Positions 1 through 12,754 of a DNA stretch of 64,000 nt are shown one piece after another (the first letter of the stretch is position 1; every line of letters starts with the position of its first letter). The notes beneath the pieces were generated by a model. That model was given only the letters and a program-made list of their open reading frames with translations, did not search any database and was not told where the DNA came from. The position numbers and the translations under genes were made by a program. The DNA comes from Pectobacterium atrosepticum (GTDB lineage: Bacteria; Pseudomonadota; Gammaproteobacteria; Enterobacterales; Enterobacteriaceae), in contig CP036163.1 in NCBI GenBank assembly GCA_019056595.1, forward strand, positions 868,001 to 932,000. The letters run 5' to 3'.

Positions 1-39
1 AAGACAGGTTTTCGACTTGACCGTATTCAGAGACAAAAC

Positions 40-1086
40 ATGCTACAAACAGATGAACTGCGGAGCGCGCGCATCGAGAGTCTGGTTACGCCCCAAACGC
101 TACTTGCCAGACTCCCGATTACCCCTGACGTTGCCGAAAATGTCACCTCCTCACGCAAGAAAATTGAAGCCATTCTCACCGGCCACGATCCCCGTTTACT
201 CGTTGTGATTGGCCCATGCTCGATCCATGACACCGACAGCGCCTTGGACTATGCGCGCCGTCTGGCAGTGCTACGCACGCAGTATCAGGATCGACTGGAA
301 ATTGTCATGCGCACTTATTTTGAAAAACCGCGCACGGTGGTGGGTTGGAAGGGGCTTATCTCCGATCCTGCACTCAATGGCTCGTTTCAGGTGAACGAAG
401 GGCTGGAGATTGCTCGTCGCCTGTTGCTGGACGTCAATCAACTTGGATTGCCGACCGCAACGGAATTCCTCGATATGGTCACCGGCCAATATATCGCCGA
501 TTTGATTAGCTGGGGCGCGATTGGTGCGAGAACCACCGAAAGCCAAATCCACCGTGAAATGGCCTCTGCGCTATCCTGCCCTGTCGGTTTCAAAAACGGG
601 ACGGATGGCAATACACGCATCGCCGTCGATGCGATCCGTGCCGCACGCGCTCAGCACATGTTTCTCTCGCCGGATAAACAAGGTTTCATGTCGGTTTACA
701 AAACGCAGGGCAACCCGTTTGGCCACATTATTATGCGCGGCGGGAAAAAGCCGAACTATCACGCGGAAGATATTGCCGCTGCCTGTGCGCATCTCAGCGA
801 GTTTTCTCTGCCCGAACATCTGGTGATCGATTTCAGTCATGCCAACTGTCAGAAACAGCACCGTCGCCAGCTCGATGTTGCCGATGATATCTGCCAGCAA
901 ATTCGCGCTGGTTCACGCGCCATCGCGGGGATCATGGCGGAAAGTTTCTTAATCGAAGGGAGTCAGCCGGCCATCAACCCGCTGGCGCTAACGTATGGGC
1001 AATCCATTACCGATCCTTGCTTAAGCTGGCAGGACACCGAAACGCTGCTGGCACGTCTGGCAAGCGCTGTCGATAGCCGATTCTAG
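40..1086 (+). CDS. aroH: DAHP synthase, AroH type (3-deoxy-7-phosphoheptulonate synthase)
   Basis: Condenses phosphoenolpyruvate and erythrose 4-phosphate to DAHP, the first step of the shikimate pathway in the cytoplasm. The 348-residue length equals E. coli AroH, and the long conserved core is visible: GPCSIHD near residue 60, RTYFEKPRT near 90, KNGTDG near 185, HIIMRGGKKPNYH near 230 and DFSHANCQKQHRR near 265. The N terminus and C terminus (LASAVDSRF) resemble AroH more than AroF or AroG, so the tryptophan-sensitive isozyme is inferred. Only 39 bases of leader are present, so the expected TrpR operator cannot be judged. A strong hairpin follows the stop. Confidence 0.93.
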   Translation: MLQTDELRSARIESLVTPQTLLARLPITPDVAENVTSSRKKIEAILTGHDPRLLVVIGPCSIHDTDSALDYARRLAVLRTQYQDRLEIVMRTYFEKPRTVVGWKGLISDPALNGSFQVNEGLEIARRLLLDVNQLGLPTATEFLDMVTGQYIADLISWGAIGARTTESQIHREMASALSCPVGFKNGTDGNTRIAVDAIRAARAQHMFLSPDKQGFMSVYKTQGNPFGHIIMRGGKKPNYHAEDIAAACAHLSEFSLPEHLVIDFSHANCQKQHRRQLDVADDICQQIRAGSRAIAGIMAESFLIEGSQPAINPLALTYGQSITDPCLSWQDTETLLARLASAVDSRF

Positions 1087-1095
1087 GCCTAATCA

Positions 1096-1128
1096 CTCCC
1101 CAGTGGTTCACCGCCACTGGGGAGATTT
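1096..1128 (+). terminator. Intrinsic terminator after aroH
   Basis: An 11-bp perfect stem (CTCCCCAGTGG at 1096-1106 with CCACTGGGGAG at 1114-1124) has a 7-base loop and is followed by ATTTAG. The stem is strong and the U-tract short. Confidence 0.7.
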
Positions 1129-1455
1129 AGAGTATGTCATTCGTTCCGACGATTTCGCGACGTAATAACCTTCCCTCCCTCTTTTATCTAATGAATAATA
1201 TGGTGATATTAGTTTTCACGCTTATTTTTTCGCAGAAAAATAACGTGCGGACGTAGTGTCCCCCGGGCAACTATAAGTTGACCATATAAAACCACCGAGT
1301 AAAGTTATTAATAGAATCCAGAATAGGATTCATTATTTATATTTATCCATGCACGACAAGGCTATTCTTATTTCTGTACAGCAGCCTACTGGTGATATGG
1401 CATGGCTGTTTTCACTCAGCCAAATTATAATTATTGAATATGTGGTTTACTTACT
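1125..1455. other. Non-coding region upstream of the sucrose isomerase gene
   Basis: There is no credible gene in these 331 bases, which are AT-rich relative to their neighbours. A TATAAT hexamer at 1426-1431 is a candidate -10 box for the isomerase gene, implying a very short leader of about 18 bases. A matching -35 is weak (TGGCTG at 1403-1408), so an activator may be needed. No Shine-Dalgarno of normal strength precedes the ATG at 1456. Confidence 0.4.
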
Positions 1456-3267
1456 ATGACGATACTAACTACTCGAATTACGCTCAGCGCAATGCTGGCG
1501 GCAGGATTATCATTTTCAGCCGTTAATTACGCGGCAACAGATCATAATCAGCAAGATACACAGGCGATGGTAGCCGTTAATGATGGCGTTTCTGCGCATC
1601 CAGTGTGGTGGAAAGAAGCCGTATTCTATCAGGTTTATCCCCGATCATTTAAAGACAGTGACGGTGACGGGATTGGCGATCTGAAAGGGCTGACTGAAAA
1701 GCTCGATTATTTAAAAGCGCTCGGTATTAATGCCATCTGGATTAACCCCCATTATGATTCGCCGAATACCGATAATGGCTACGATATTCGTGATTATCGC
1801 AAGATAATGAAAGAATATGGCACAATGGATGACTTCGACCGACTCATTGCAGAAATGAAAAAGCGTGATATGCGATTAATGATAGATGTTGTCGTTAATC
1901 ACACCAGCGATGAGCATGAATGGTTTGTTGAAAGTAAAAAATCAAAAGATAATCCTTATCGCGACTATTATATTTGGCGCGATGGCAAAGATGGCACACC
2001 ACCTAATAATTATCCCTCCTTCTTCGGCGGTTCCGCCTGGCAGAAAGATAACGCAACACAGCAATATTATCTGCACTATTTTGGCGTACAGCAGCCCGAT
2101 CTGAATTGGGATAATCCCAAAGTACGTGAAGAAGTGTACGACATGCTGCGTTTCTGGATTGATAAAGGGGTATCTGGGCTGCGTATGGATACCGTCGCAA
2201 CCTTTTCCAAGAACCCGGCTTTCCCCGACCTGACGCCAAAGCAACTGCAAAACTTTGCCTACACCTACACGCAGGGCCCTAATCTGCATCGTTACATTCA
2301 GGAAATGCACCAAAAGGTGCTGACAAAATACGATGTCGTTTCCGCAGGTGAAATTTTCGGTGTACCGCTGGAGGAAGCGGCCCCGTTTATCGATCAGCGC
2401 CGTAAAGAGCTCGATATGGCCTTTTCATTCGATCTTATCCGTCTCGATCGCGCCGTAGAGGAAAGATGGCGGCGGAATGACTGGACGCTGTCCCAGTTCC
2501 GTCAGATCAACAATCGACTGGTTGATATGGCCGGGCAACATGGCTGGAATACCTTCTTCCTGAGCAACCATGACAACCCGCGTGCGGTATCACACTTCGG
2601 TGACGATCGCCCCGAGTGGCGCACCCGTTCCGCTAAAGCACTGGCGACGTTGGCGTTAACGCAGCGCGCAACTCCGTTTATTTATCAAGGAGACGAATTG
2701 GGCATGACCAACTACCCGTTTACGTCCTTGTCTGAATTTGATGACATTGAAGTTAAAGGCTTCTGGCAGGACTTTGTAGAGACAGGAAAAGTGAAACCTG
2801 ATGTCTTCCTGGAAAACGTGAAACAAACCAGCCGCGATAACAGTCGCACACCGTTCCAATGGAGCAATACGGCACAGGCAGGCTTTACTACAGGTACTCC
2901 CTGGTTCCGTATTAACCCCAACTATAAGAACATCAATGCAGAGGAGCAAACGCAAAACCCAGACTCCATCTTCCATTTCTATCGTCAACTGATCGCATTA
3001 CGGCATGCTACGCCAGCGTTCACGTACGGAACTTATCAGGATCTCGACCCGAATAATAACGAGGTACTTGCTTATACTCGTGAACTCAACCAGCAACGTT
3101 ATCTGGTTGTGGTGAACTTTAAAGAGAAACCCGTGCATTACGTTCTGCCGAAAACACTTTCCATCAAACAGTCTTTACTTGAAAGCGGGCAAAAAGACAA
3201 AGTAGAACCAAACGCGACGACGCTTGAATTACAGCCGTGGCAATCTGGGATTTATCAGTTGAACTAA
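1456..3267 (+). CDS. palI: Secreted sucrose isomerase (isomaltulose/trehalulose synthase), GH13
   Basis: Likely rearranges sucrose to isomaltulose and trehalulose in the periplasm or outside the cell. The 603-residue protein starts with a signal peptide (hydrophobic residues about 8-26, cleavage probably after NYAA). A GH13 barrel follows: VFYQVYPRSFKDSDGDGIGD near 56, IDVVVNHTS near 140, nucleophile D245 in GLRMDTVATFSK, acid/base E299 in VSAGEIFG and D373 in NHDNPR. The spacing of these residues matches the Klebsiella LX3 isomerase with an offset of four. The product-specificity loop reads RLDRA (329-333) where characterised isomerases have RLDRD. The neighbouring PTS and GH4 genes fit recapture of the isomers. 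A plain oligo-1,6-glucosidase is less likely because of the signal peptide and the isomerase-type loop. Confidence 0.88.
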   Translation: MTILTTRITLSAMLAAGLSFSAVNYAATDHNQQDTQAMVAVNDGVSAHPVWWKEAVFYQVYPRSFKDSDGDGIGDLKGLTEKLDYLKALGINAIWINPHYDSPNTDNGYDIRDYRKIMKEYGTMDDFDRLIAEMKKRDMRLMIDVVVNHTSDEHEWFVESKKSKDNPYRDYYIWRDGKDGTPPNNYPSFFGGSAWQKDNATQQYYLHYFGVQQPDLNWDNPKVREEVYDMLRFWIDKGVSGLRMDTVATFSKNPAFPDLTPKQLQNFAYTYTQGPNLHRYIQEMHQKVLTKYDVVSAGEIFGVPLEEAAPFIDQRRKELDMAFSFDLIRLDRAVEERWRRNDWTLSQFRQINNRLVDMAGQHGWNTFFLSNHDNPRAVSHFGDDRPEWRTRSAKALATLALTQRATPFIYQGDELGMTNYPFTSLSEFDDIEVKGFWQDFVETGKVKPDVFLENVKQTSRDNSRTPFQWSNTAQAGFTTGTPWFRINPNYKNINAEEQTQNPDSIFHFYRQLIALRHATPAFTYGTYQDLDPNNNEVLAYTRELNQQRYLVVVNFKEKPVHYVLPKTLSIKQSLLESGQKDKVEPNATTLELQPWQSGIYQLN

Positions 3268-3307
3268 TCGGTACGCCCGCACGTCGCACCCCGGCGAGCG
3301 GGCGAAT

Positions 3308-4054
3308 TTACAGCGAAAGCTTATTACGCTGCATATAAAAGCTAACCTGATAATCATGTACGTTATAAATCATAATCGAAAAGTCGAGATACGCACCTTC
3401 AACCGACTGCGATAGAGAGGTCATTTGTAGCAACGGCGCGCCCTCGCTCACGCTCAATAAACGCGCCACCGACGCATCAGCCAAAATCGGCGAAAAAACC
3501 TCGTAGCAACCGGCAATCTCAATATGTTTTTCGTCCTCGATATAAGCGAATTTCGATCCCTGCAAATGTTTTACCGACAGTTCAGGAAAGGGAGCAACCG
3601 GTAAATAGCTGTCTTCCAACATACAGGATTTACCGTCCACGTAGCGAATACGTCGGGCAAAGTAGATCTTTTCATCTGTCCGAAGCCGCAGCTGTCGGGC
3701 AATCGCTGGCGGCGCGGGGATAATACGAAAATCCACGACGTCATTCGTCGTCGTACGACCAATCAAACGCATATGTTCGGCAAAACTGTTCAGCGCGTGA
3801 CTCTCATGCTGGACATCTTTTTGCAGAATATAGGTTCCACTCCCGTGGCGGCGATCCAGTAACCCTTCCGCCACCAGCATTTCTAGCGCTTTACGCACGG
3901 TCATCCGCGAAACGGAGAATTCTTTCGCCAGATGTTTCTCCGCTGGCAACACCTCACCAACGCGAAATTCTGCGGAATTAATGCGTGAACGAATCTGTTC
4001 GGCAATAAATTTATAGATCACTTTTAGACCTCCCTTTCCTCTTTCCGATGCCAT
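3308..4054 (-). CDS. GntR-family (HutC-type) transcriptional regulator of the alpha-glucoside locus
   Basis: 248-residue repressor-type regulator. The N-terminal winged helix (about 10-75) carries EVLPAEKHLAKEFSVSRMTVRKALEMLVAEGLL and RRHGSGTYI; the rest is a UTRA effector domain (about 95-240). It lies between the convergent isomerase gene and the divergent PTS gene, so control of the module by a phosphorylated disaccharide is inferred. A TCTAGA-centred candidate operator sits at 4266-4278, resembling half of the TGGTCTAGACCA site bound by HutC-type regulators of the DasR/NagR group. The GC-rich inverted repeat at 3274-3304 may end both converging transcripts. Confidence 0.82.
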   Translation of the reverse strand: MASERGKGGLKVIYKFIAEQIRSRINSAEFRVGEVLPAEKHLAKEFSVSRMTVRKALEMLVAEGLLDRRHGSGTYILQKDVQHESHALNSFAEHMRLIGRTTTNDVVDFRIIPAPPAIARQLRLRTDEKIYFARRIRYVDGKSCMLEDSYLPVAPFPELSVKHLQGSKFAYIEDEKHIEIAGCYEVFSPILADASVARLLSVSEGAPLLQMTSLSQSVEGAYLDFSIMIYNVHDYQVSFYMQRNKLSL

Positions 4055-4189
4055 GAGATTCGCCTGACATCCTTAATTTTTATTTCCTAATCATAGTATT
4101 ACGTTTCTCTCACCGCCAACGCTCTCCTGCAAAGAATAAACAGGTCTGCAAGACTGCCAAAAGCTATACCTCTTCCCGTGCGCCAACTT

Positions 4190-4278
4190 GTTGATTGAGC
4201 TCACAAATCATCGATACATGCCCTGTTTGTGTGAAGCAACCTGCTTATTCTCACTACAGAACGCGTTATCTAGACCAA
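4190..4278 (+). promoter_or_regulatory. Candidate CRP site and HutC-type operator upstream of the PTS gene
   Basis: GTTGA-TTGAGC-TCACA at 4190-4205 has a perfect right half and an imperfect left half of a CRP site. TTATCTAGACCAA at 4266-4278 contains TCTAGACCA, one and a half halves of the site bound by several HutC-type GntR proteins. Both are matches by eye. Confidence 0.4.
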
Positions 4279-4321
4279 AAAAATAAATTTCCCTACAAAC
4301 ATAAAAATGAAGGACACCATT

Positions 4322-7236
<2,915 letters not shown>

Positions 7237-7253
7237 CAGGAAACGACTTCCCG

Positions 7254-7277
7254 CCCCTTCTTATTGCGAAGGGGCTT
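7254..7277 (+). terminator. Intrinsic terminator after the aglAB operon
   Basis: CCCCTTC (7254-7260) pairs with GAAGGGG (7268-7274) around a 7-base loop, followed by CTTTCT. The U-tract is modest. Confidence 0.65.
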
Positions 7278-7383
7278 TCTCCTGTCACTTTTCCCGTTAT
7301 CGCGCAGCACGTAAATTCCTCTCTCAATTTCCCTTATTCCACTTATTAAGAAAACTTCACTTGAGGTTGCGTTTTTGTTACAT

Positions 7384-7411
7384 GAAAATGATTCTCATTC
7401 ATTGCTATAAT
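7384..7411 (+). promoter_or_regulatory. Fur box and promoter of the hemin operon
   Basis: GAAAATGATTCTCATTCAT (7384-7402) is a good match to the 19-bp Fur consensus. A consensus TATAAT at 7406-7411 follows directly, with the weak -35 region inside the Fur box. This predicts repression by iron-loaded Fur. The start codon is 32 bases downstream of the -10 box. Confidence 0.8.
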
Positions 7412-7442
7412 CTCTACGACAACGATTAAGGGAACGAACGAG

Positions 7443-8492
7443 ATGCAGACGTCCATTTACCAACAGTACCTTCAGGCTAAAGTTGAACACCCGCGTAAAT
7501 ACGCACGCGATCTGGCTACACTACTCAACATCAGTGAAGCGGAATTGACTCATGCCCGCGTCGGACATGATGCGCAGCGCCTGCAGGGTGACGCCAAAGT
7601 TTGGTTAAGTGCGCTGGAGCAGGTTGGTAATACCAAGTCGATCACACGCAACGAGTACGCCGTGCATGAGCATACCGGTTACTACCAAAACCAGACGCTT
7701 GATGGACATGCCGGTCTTATCCTCAACCCGCGCGAGTTGGATCTGCGTTTGTTCCTTTCTCAATGGGCATCCGCCTTTGCGCTGCGTGAAAATACCGCAC
7801 GCGGTGAGCGCCAGAGCATTCAGTTTTTCGATCATCAGGGTGATGCCATTCTGAAGGTCTACACGACCGACACCACGGACATGGCCGCCTGGCAGCTATT
7901 CGTTGAGAAATTTACTAGCAGCGAAAACCCAGCGTTGACACGTCGTCCAGCGAGTAACACCGCCGTGGAACAGCCGGTTGCCCATAATCCTCAGTTTGAA
8001 GCAGACTGGCGTGCGATGACGGATGTGCATGATTTCTTCATTCTGCTCAGACGCTATAACCTGACGCGTCAGCAGGCGTTTAACTCGGTCGCTGACGATT
8101 TGGCCTACCGTGTAGAAAACGATGCGCTGTCACAGATTCTGTTTGCCGCACGTGAAGATCAGAACGAGATCATGGTGTTTGTCGGCAACCGTGGCTGTGT
8201 GCAAATCTTCACCGGTACGCTTGAGCGTGTCGAGCGCATGGAGCAACACGCCGAATGGATTAATATCTTTAATAAAGATTTCACCCTGCATCTGATCGAA
8301 GGCGCGATCGCTGAAAGTTGGATCACGCGTAAACCGACAGCCGACGGCATCGTGACCAGCCTGGAACTCTATGCCGCAGATGGCTCTCAAATTGCACAAC
8401 TCTTTGGGCAACGTACCGAAGGAACGCCGGAACAACAGCAATGGCGCAACCAGATCGATGCCCTGAAACTGCGTAAGGATCTTGCTGCATGA
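7443..8492 (+). CDS. hmuS: Hemin-degrading/transport factor HmuS
   Basis: Cytoplasmic heme-handling protein of the HmuS/HemS/ChuS family, which receives heme from the HmuTUV importer and releases iron. The 349 residues form the typical two repeated halves (about 30-165 and 200-340), each with a motif of the type [14 protein letters not shown] and [11 protein letters not shown]. It is the first gene of an iron-repressed operon behind the Fur box at 7384 and overlaps hmuT by 4 bases. Usually the outer-membrane receptor gene hmuR comes just before hmuS, but the 206 bases upstream hold no gene. Confidence 0.93.
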   Translation: MQTSIYQQYLQAKVEHPRKYARDLATLLNISEAELTHARVGHDAQRLQGDAKVWLSALEQVGNTKSITRNEYAVHEHTGYYQNQTLDGHAGLILNPRELDLRLFLSQWASAFALRENTARGERQSIQFFDHQGDAILKVYTTDTTDMAAWQLFVEKFTSSENPALTRRPASNTAVEQPVAHNPQFEADWRAMTDVHDFFILLRRYNLTRQQAFNSVADDLAYRVENDALSQILFAAREDQNEIMVFVGNRGCVQIFTGTLERVERMEQHAEWINIFNKDFTLHLIEGAIAESWITRKPTADGIVTSLELYAADGSQIAQLFGQRTEGTPEQQQWRNQIDALKLRKDLAA

Positions 8493-9307
8493 AAAACTGG
8501 TTATTCCCCCTGTTATTGACACTTCCTCTCGGGGTGTCCGCTGCCGAGCGTGTCGTTTCTATCGGTGGCGACGTTACCGAAATCATCTATGCGCTGGGCG
8601 CAGAGAAAAATTTAGTTGCACGCGACAGCACCAGTCTGCACCCAGAAGCCGTGAAAAAGCTGCCTGATGTGGGCTACATGCGTCAGCTCAACACCGAAGG
8701 CATTCTGGCAATGAAACCTTCTCTGGTTGTCGCCAGCGATCTGTCCCAGCCATCGCTTATCTTGCAGCAGGTTGCGGACAGCGGCACCAAAGTGGTTCAT
8801 GTAACCGCCGAGCCATCGCTGGATGCCGTGCCGAAGAAAATCGGGGCCATCGCGCAGACGCTAGGAAAAGACGCAGAAGGTAAAAAACTGACAGAAACCT
8901 ATCAGCAGCAGTTGGCGGCAGTCAAAACGTCACCGCTGCCGGTTAACGTGCTGTTCGTTCTCAGCCACGGCGGTATGACCGCGATGGCGGCAGGAAAAAA
9001 TACCCCAGCGGACACAATTATCCGCCATGTCGGGTTGAAGAATGCCATGCAGAACGTTGAACGCTACCAGCCGCTGTCGCAGGAAGGCGTGATTGCCAGC
9101 GCACCGGATCTAATTCTGATTTCCAGCCAGGGACTGAAAATGCTGGGTGGTGAAGCACAAGTCTGGAAATTACCCGGTCTGGAACTGACGCCTGCGGGTA
9201 AGCACAAGCGTCTGTTGGTGGTCGATGACATGGCGATGCTCGGCTTTACGCTCGAAACCCCAGCGCTGATGGCTACGCTGCGTCAGACAGCCGAAGCGAT
9301 AAAATGA
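8489..9307 (+). CDS. hmuT: Periplasmic hemin-binding protein HmuT
   Basis: Substrate-binding protein of the hemin ABC importer. The 272 residues start with a classical signal peptide ([18 protein letters not shown]), followed by the cobalamin/siderophore-type fold: [17 protein letters not shown], then [20 protein letters not shown]. The ATGA overlap with hmuS and the ATGA overlap with hmuU indicate translational coupling. It delivers heme to HmuU-HmuV. Confidence 0.93.
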   Translation: MKNWLFPLLLTLPLGVSAAERVVSIGGDVTEIIYALGAEKNLVARDSTSLHPEAVKKLPDVGYMRQLNTEGILAMKPSLVVASDLSQPSLILQQVADSGTKVVHVTAEPSLDAVPKKIGAIAQTLGKDAEGKKLTETYQQQLAAVKTSPLPVNVLFVLSHGGMTAMAAGKNTPADTIIRHVGLKNAMQNVERYQPLSQEGVIASAPDLILISSQGLKMLGGEAQVWKLPGLELTPAGKHKRLLVVDDMAMLGFTLETPALMATLRQTAEAIK

Positions 9308-10308
9308 CGTCACGGTTTCACCCGCGATTTTGGTTGATCGCACTGCTGTTACTGATGGTGGCACTGATGGTCGGTGCCGCCAACATGGGTGCGCTGAGCC
9401 TGTCGCTAAAAATGTTATGGCAGACCCCCTTTGACGATCCAATCTGGCATATTTGGCTGAATATCCGCGTTCCCCGCGTGCTACTGGCGATACTCGTCGG
9501 TGGGGCATTGGCCTGTTCCGGCGCGATTATGCAAGGGCTGTTTCGTAATCCGCTGGCCGACCCCGGCCTGCTGGGTATCAGCAGCGGTGCCGCCCTCTGC
9601 GTAGCGCTGACCATCGTGCTACCGCTCGGCCTGCCTCCGCTGTTGGCGCTTTACGGTCCGATGTTCGCCGCCTTTGCGGGTAGTCTGGCGATTACCGCTA
9701 TCATCTTCATCCTCAGCCGTTCCGAACAGGGTGGGTTAACGCGGCTATTACTGGCAGGTATCGCGCTCAATGCGTTGTGTATTGCCTTCATCGGCGTCTT
9801 GACCTACCTCAGTACCGACCAGCAGTTGCGCCAGTTTTCACTGTGGGGCATGGGGAGTCTCGGGCAGGCGCAGTGGCCAATGCTGCTTGTTGCCAGCACG
9901 CTGACAATCCCTGCGATGATCGCTACATTGTACTATGCACGTCGCCTGAATCTGTTGCAGCTAGGGGATGAAGAAGCGCACTACCTCGGTGTTAACGTGA
10001 AGCGCACCAAATACACGCTACTGTTGCTGAGTTCGCTGCTGGTTGGCGTGGCGGTTGCGGTCAGCGGCGTGATCGGGTTTATCGGGCTTATCATCCCACA
10101 CCTGATGCGTATGCATCTGGGTGCCGATCATCGCTGGCTCCTTCCGGGATCTATCCTGGGCGGTGCCTGTCTGCTGCTGTTTGCCGATACGCTGGCACGC
10201 ACATTACTTTCTCCGGCAGAAATGCCCGTTGGGTTATTAAGCAGCCTGATTGGCGGCCCCTATTTCTTATGGCTGATCGTTCAGCATAAAGGACGCGGCA
10301 ATGACTGA
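9304..10308 (+). CDS. hmuU: Hemin ABC transporter permease HmuU
   Basis: FecCD-family inner-membrane permease of 334 residues with about ten hydrophobic segments. Family signatures are [41 protein letters not shown] near 60-100 and [15 protein letters not shown] near 255. It forms the channel for heme with two HmuV subunits. It overlaps hmuT and hmuV. It is paralogous to BtuC encoded 12 kb downstream, but the operon context fixes the assignment to hemin. Confidence 0.92.
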   Translation: MTSRFHPRFWLIALLLLMVALMVGAANMGALSLSLKMLWQTPFDDPIWHIWLNIRVPRVLLAILVGGALACSGAIMQGLFRNPLADPGLLGISSGAALCVALTIVLPLGLPPLLALYGPMFAAFAGSLAITAIIFILSRSEQGGLTRLLLAGIALNALCIAFIGVLTYLSTDQQLRQFSLWGMGSLGQAQWPMLLVASTLTIPAMIATLYYARRLNLLQLGDEEAHYLGVNVKRTKYTLLLLSSLLVGVAVAVSGVIGFIGLIIPHLMRMHLGADHRWLLPGSILGGACLLLFADTLARTLLSPAEMPVGLLSSLIGGPYFLWLIVQHKGRGND

Positions 10309-11098
10309 CTCAGCGCTCGACCGGACGTTAGTCGCCCGCCATCTGCGCTTTCAGACCAACGGGCGTTATCTGACCGATGATGTCTCTCTGGAACTGAATT
10401 GTGGGGAAATCGTGGCGATTATTGGTCCTAACGGCGCGGGAAAATCGACCCTGCTCCGTTTACTGACCGGTTATTTGACGCCCGATGACGGTGAATGCCT
10501 GTTAGCCGGACAACCCTTTTCGCACTGGCAGCCCAGTGCATTGGCAAAAACGCGTGCGGTGATGCGCCAGCATAGCGGCATGGCGTTTGCGTTTAGCGTG
10601 CAGGATGTCGTTGCGATGGGGCGCTCCCCTCATGGGCGCTACCCGAAAAACGATGACGTTGTTCAACAAGTCATGGCGCAAACGGGCTGTCTGGAACTGG
10701 CGACGCGCGACTATCGTCATCTTTCTGGCGGAGAGCAGCAGCGGGTGCAGCTGGCCCGTGTGCTGGCACAGCTGTGGCATCCCGAACCGACGCCAGGCTG
10801 GTTATTTCTCGATGAACCAACCTCGGCGCTGGATCTGTACCATCAGCAACACCTCTTGCGGCTGCTCAAGCAACTCACGCGTGAACAGCCGCTAGCCGTA
10901 TGCTGTGTCCTGCACGATCTGAATCTGGCGGCGCTGTATGCCGACCGCATTCTACTACTGCACGAAGGCAAACTGGTCGCACAAGGCTCGCCTGCGGACG
11001 TACTACAGGCAGAGACGCTGGCTCACTGGTATCGTGCCGATCTTAGCGTGGGTTCGCATCCTGACTACGCCATCCCACAGGTTTATCTGCGTCAATAG
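10301..11098 (+). CDS. hmuV: Hemin ABC transporter ATPase HmuV
   Basis: ATP-binding subunit of the hemin importer, 265 residues. Walker A is GPNGAGKST near 47, the ABC signature LSGGEQQR near 145 and Walker [13 protein letters not shown] near 168, with a switch histidine in VLHDLN. It overlaps hmuU by 8 bases and is the last gene of the operon. The transcript ends in a hairpin shared with the convergent selO gene. Confidence 0.93.
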   Translation: MTDSALDRTLVARHLRFQTNGRYLTDDVSLELNCGEIVAIIGPNGAGKSTLLRLLTGYLTPDDGECLLAGQPFSHWQPSALAKTRAVMRQHSGMAFAFSVQDVVAMGRSPHGRYPKNDDVVQQVMAQTGCLELATRDYRHLSGGEQQRVQLARVLAQLWHPEPTPGWLFLDEPTSALDLYHQQHLLRLLKQLTREQPLAVCCVLHDLNLAALYADRILLLHEGKLVAQGSPADVLQAETLAHWYRADLSVGSHPDYAIPQVYLRQ

Positions 11099-11106
11099 TT
11101 TGCCCC

Positions 11107-11131
11107 CCTGCTCCGGCTTAGCTGGAGCAGG
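11107..11131. terminator. Hairpin between convergent hmuV and selO
   Basis: CCTGCTCC (11107-11114) and GGAGCAGG (11124-11131) form an 8-bp stem around 9 bases. The stem includes the last codons of selO, so it can end the hmu transcript from the left and possibly selO from the right. No U-tract is visible. Confidence 0.5.
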
Positions 11132-12569
11132 ATATCTCCAGATGCTTACCCCAGTCTGGCGGTAACGCCGCCAAATCGTGGCTATCCGGCTGCTCGTCAA
11201 ACGGCCGACACAGCGCCTGATGCAGACGTGCCAGCGCGCTAGTATCGTCACTTTCCGCCCGTTCAATCGCCATTTGCGCCAGATAATTACGCAGAATATA
11301 TTTTGGATTCGTCGCATTCATCAGACGACGGCGTTCCTCATCGTCCTGATCTTCCTGCATCAACCTCTGGCGGTAGGTAGCAAACCAGCTATCGAATGCC
11401 GCTCTATCAATGAATTCATCACGGAGCGGCGAGCGCGATGCCTGCTTCTCGCTGTCCGCTAACAGCCGGAACGTGCGGGTGTAATCGCTGCCTTCTTTCT
11501 GCATCAGGCGCAATAGCCCGACCAGCACGTCATTATCGTCGGGGCTCGCGGTAAATAAGCCCAGCTTGGCGCGCATCAGCGTGCCATAGTGCTGCATCAG
11601 CGCCGGTTCATAGCGAGCAAGCGCACGCTCCAGCGTGTCGGTATCCATCAATCCCGACAGCGCCTGCCCCAAACGATGTAGATTCCACAGCCCAACTGCA
11701 GGCTGGTTGTCAAACGCGTAGCGCCCGCGATGGTCAGAGTGATTGCAAATGAAGTCCGGCTGATAGGCATCTAAAAAACCATAAGGGCCGTAGTCGATAG
11801 TCAGCCCCAGAATCGACATGTTGTCCGTGTTCATGACACCGTGCGAAAATCCGACCGCCTGCCAGTGTGTAATCAGCCGAGCGGTACGTTCTACCACATC
11901 GCCAAACCACAGTTCATAACGACGTTCGTCGTTTTCCCACTGTGGCCAGTGACGAGCAATCACATACTCCACCAACTGACGCACTTTTTCCGGCTCACGA
12001 CGATAGTAGAAGTGTTCAAAATGACCAAAGCGCACATGGCTTTCCGCCACGCGCAGCAGCATTGCGCCCTTTTCTTCTTGCTCACGCTGCACTGGATGTT
12101 GGCTGGTGACAATCGTCAGCGCCCGCGTAGTGGGAATCCCCAGATGATGCATCGCTTCCGAGGCCAGAAATTCGCGTATTGCCGAACGTAACACGGCACG
12201 ACCATCCCCCATGCGCGAATACGGTGTTAGCCCCGCACCTTTCAGGTGCCAGTCCATGCTGCGGCCATCCGCCAGCTGTTGTTCCCCTAGCAGGATGCCA
12301 CGCCCGTCACCCAGTTGGCCGGCCCACGAGCCAAACTGATGACCGCTGTACACCTGCGCCAGCGGCTCCATTCCCGGCAGTAAACGCGTACCGCTCCAGA
12401 CGTCATCCTGTTCTGGCGTAAACCAGTCGGAAGACAGGCCAAGTTCTGAGGCCAATCCCTCACTGTGATAAAGCAGACGAGCGCCATGCAGCGGCGTCGG
12501 CTGTAGCGCGGTATAGAACCCTGGCAATTGATGAAAATAGTGGTTTTTGAATAACGGTGTTTGCTGCAT
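11118..12569 (-). CDS. selO: Protein adenylyltransferase SelO (YdiU)
   Basis: Pseudokinase-fold enzyme that transfers AMP from ATP to protein hydroxyl side chains, linked to redox stress. The 483 residues contain [28 protein letters not shown] (lysine and arginine for nucleotide binding, about 105-135) and [24 protein letters not shown] (catalytic asparagine and aspartate, about 245-270). The C terminus is Cys-Ser-Ser, where the cysteine takes the place of the selenocysteine of animal SelO. It neighbours ydiV as in E. coli, with a 185-base gap that must hold its promoter. Confidence 0.93.
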   Translation of the reverse strand: MQQTPLFKNHYFHQLPGFYTALQPTPLHGARLLYHSEGLASELGLSSDWFTPEQDDVWSGTRLLPGMEPLAQVYSGHQFGSWAGQLGDGRGILLGEQQLADGRSMDWHLKGAGLTPYSRMGDGRAVLRSAIREFLASEAMHHLGIPTTRALTIVTSQHPVQREQEEKGAMLLRVAESHVRFGHFEHFYYRREPEKVRQLVEYVIARHWPQWENDERRYELWFGDVVERTARLITHWQAVGFSHGVMNTDNMSILGLTIDYGPYGFLDAYQPDFICNHSDHRGRYAFDNQPAVGLWNLHRLGQALSGLMDTDTLERALARYEPALMQHYGTLMRAKLGLFTASPDDNDVLVGLLRLMQKEGSDYTRTFRLLADSEKQASRSPLRDEFIDRAAFDSWFATYRQRLMQEDQDDEERRRLMNATNPKYILRNYLAQMAIERAESDDTSALARLHQALCRPFDEQPDSHDLAALPPDWGKHLEISCSS

Positions 12570-12754
12570 CTTGTCTCCCTAATACCACCCTGCTCAGGTG
12601 AAGAGAGCCACACGCTCACCACACAACGACTAACGGGTATGCAGAAAGTGTAGAGGGATGGCAACGAAATTAACACGGAGGAAATACAGGGATATTATTT
12701 TCACAACGCATATTCAGGAAGAACATCGTTGCCAAAAGCGGTGAATCTATTGCA

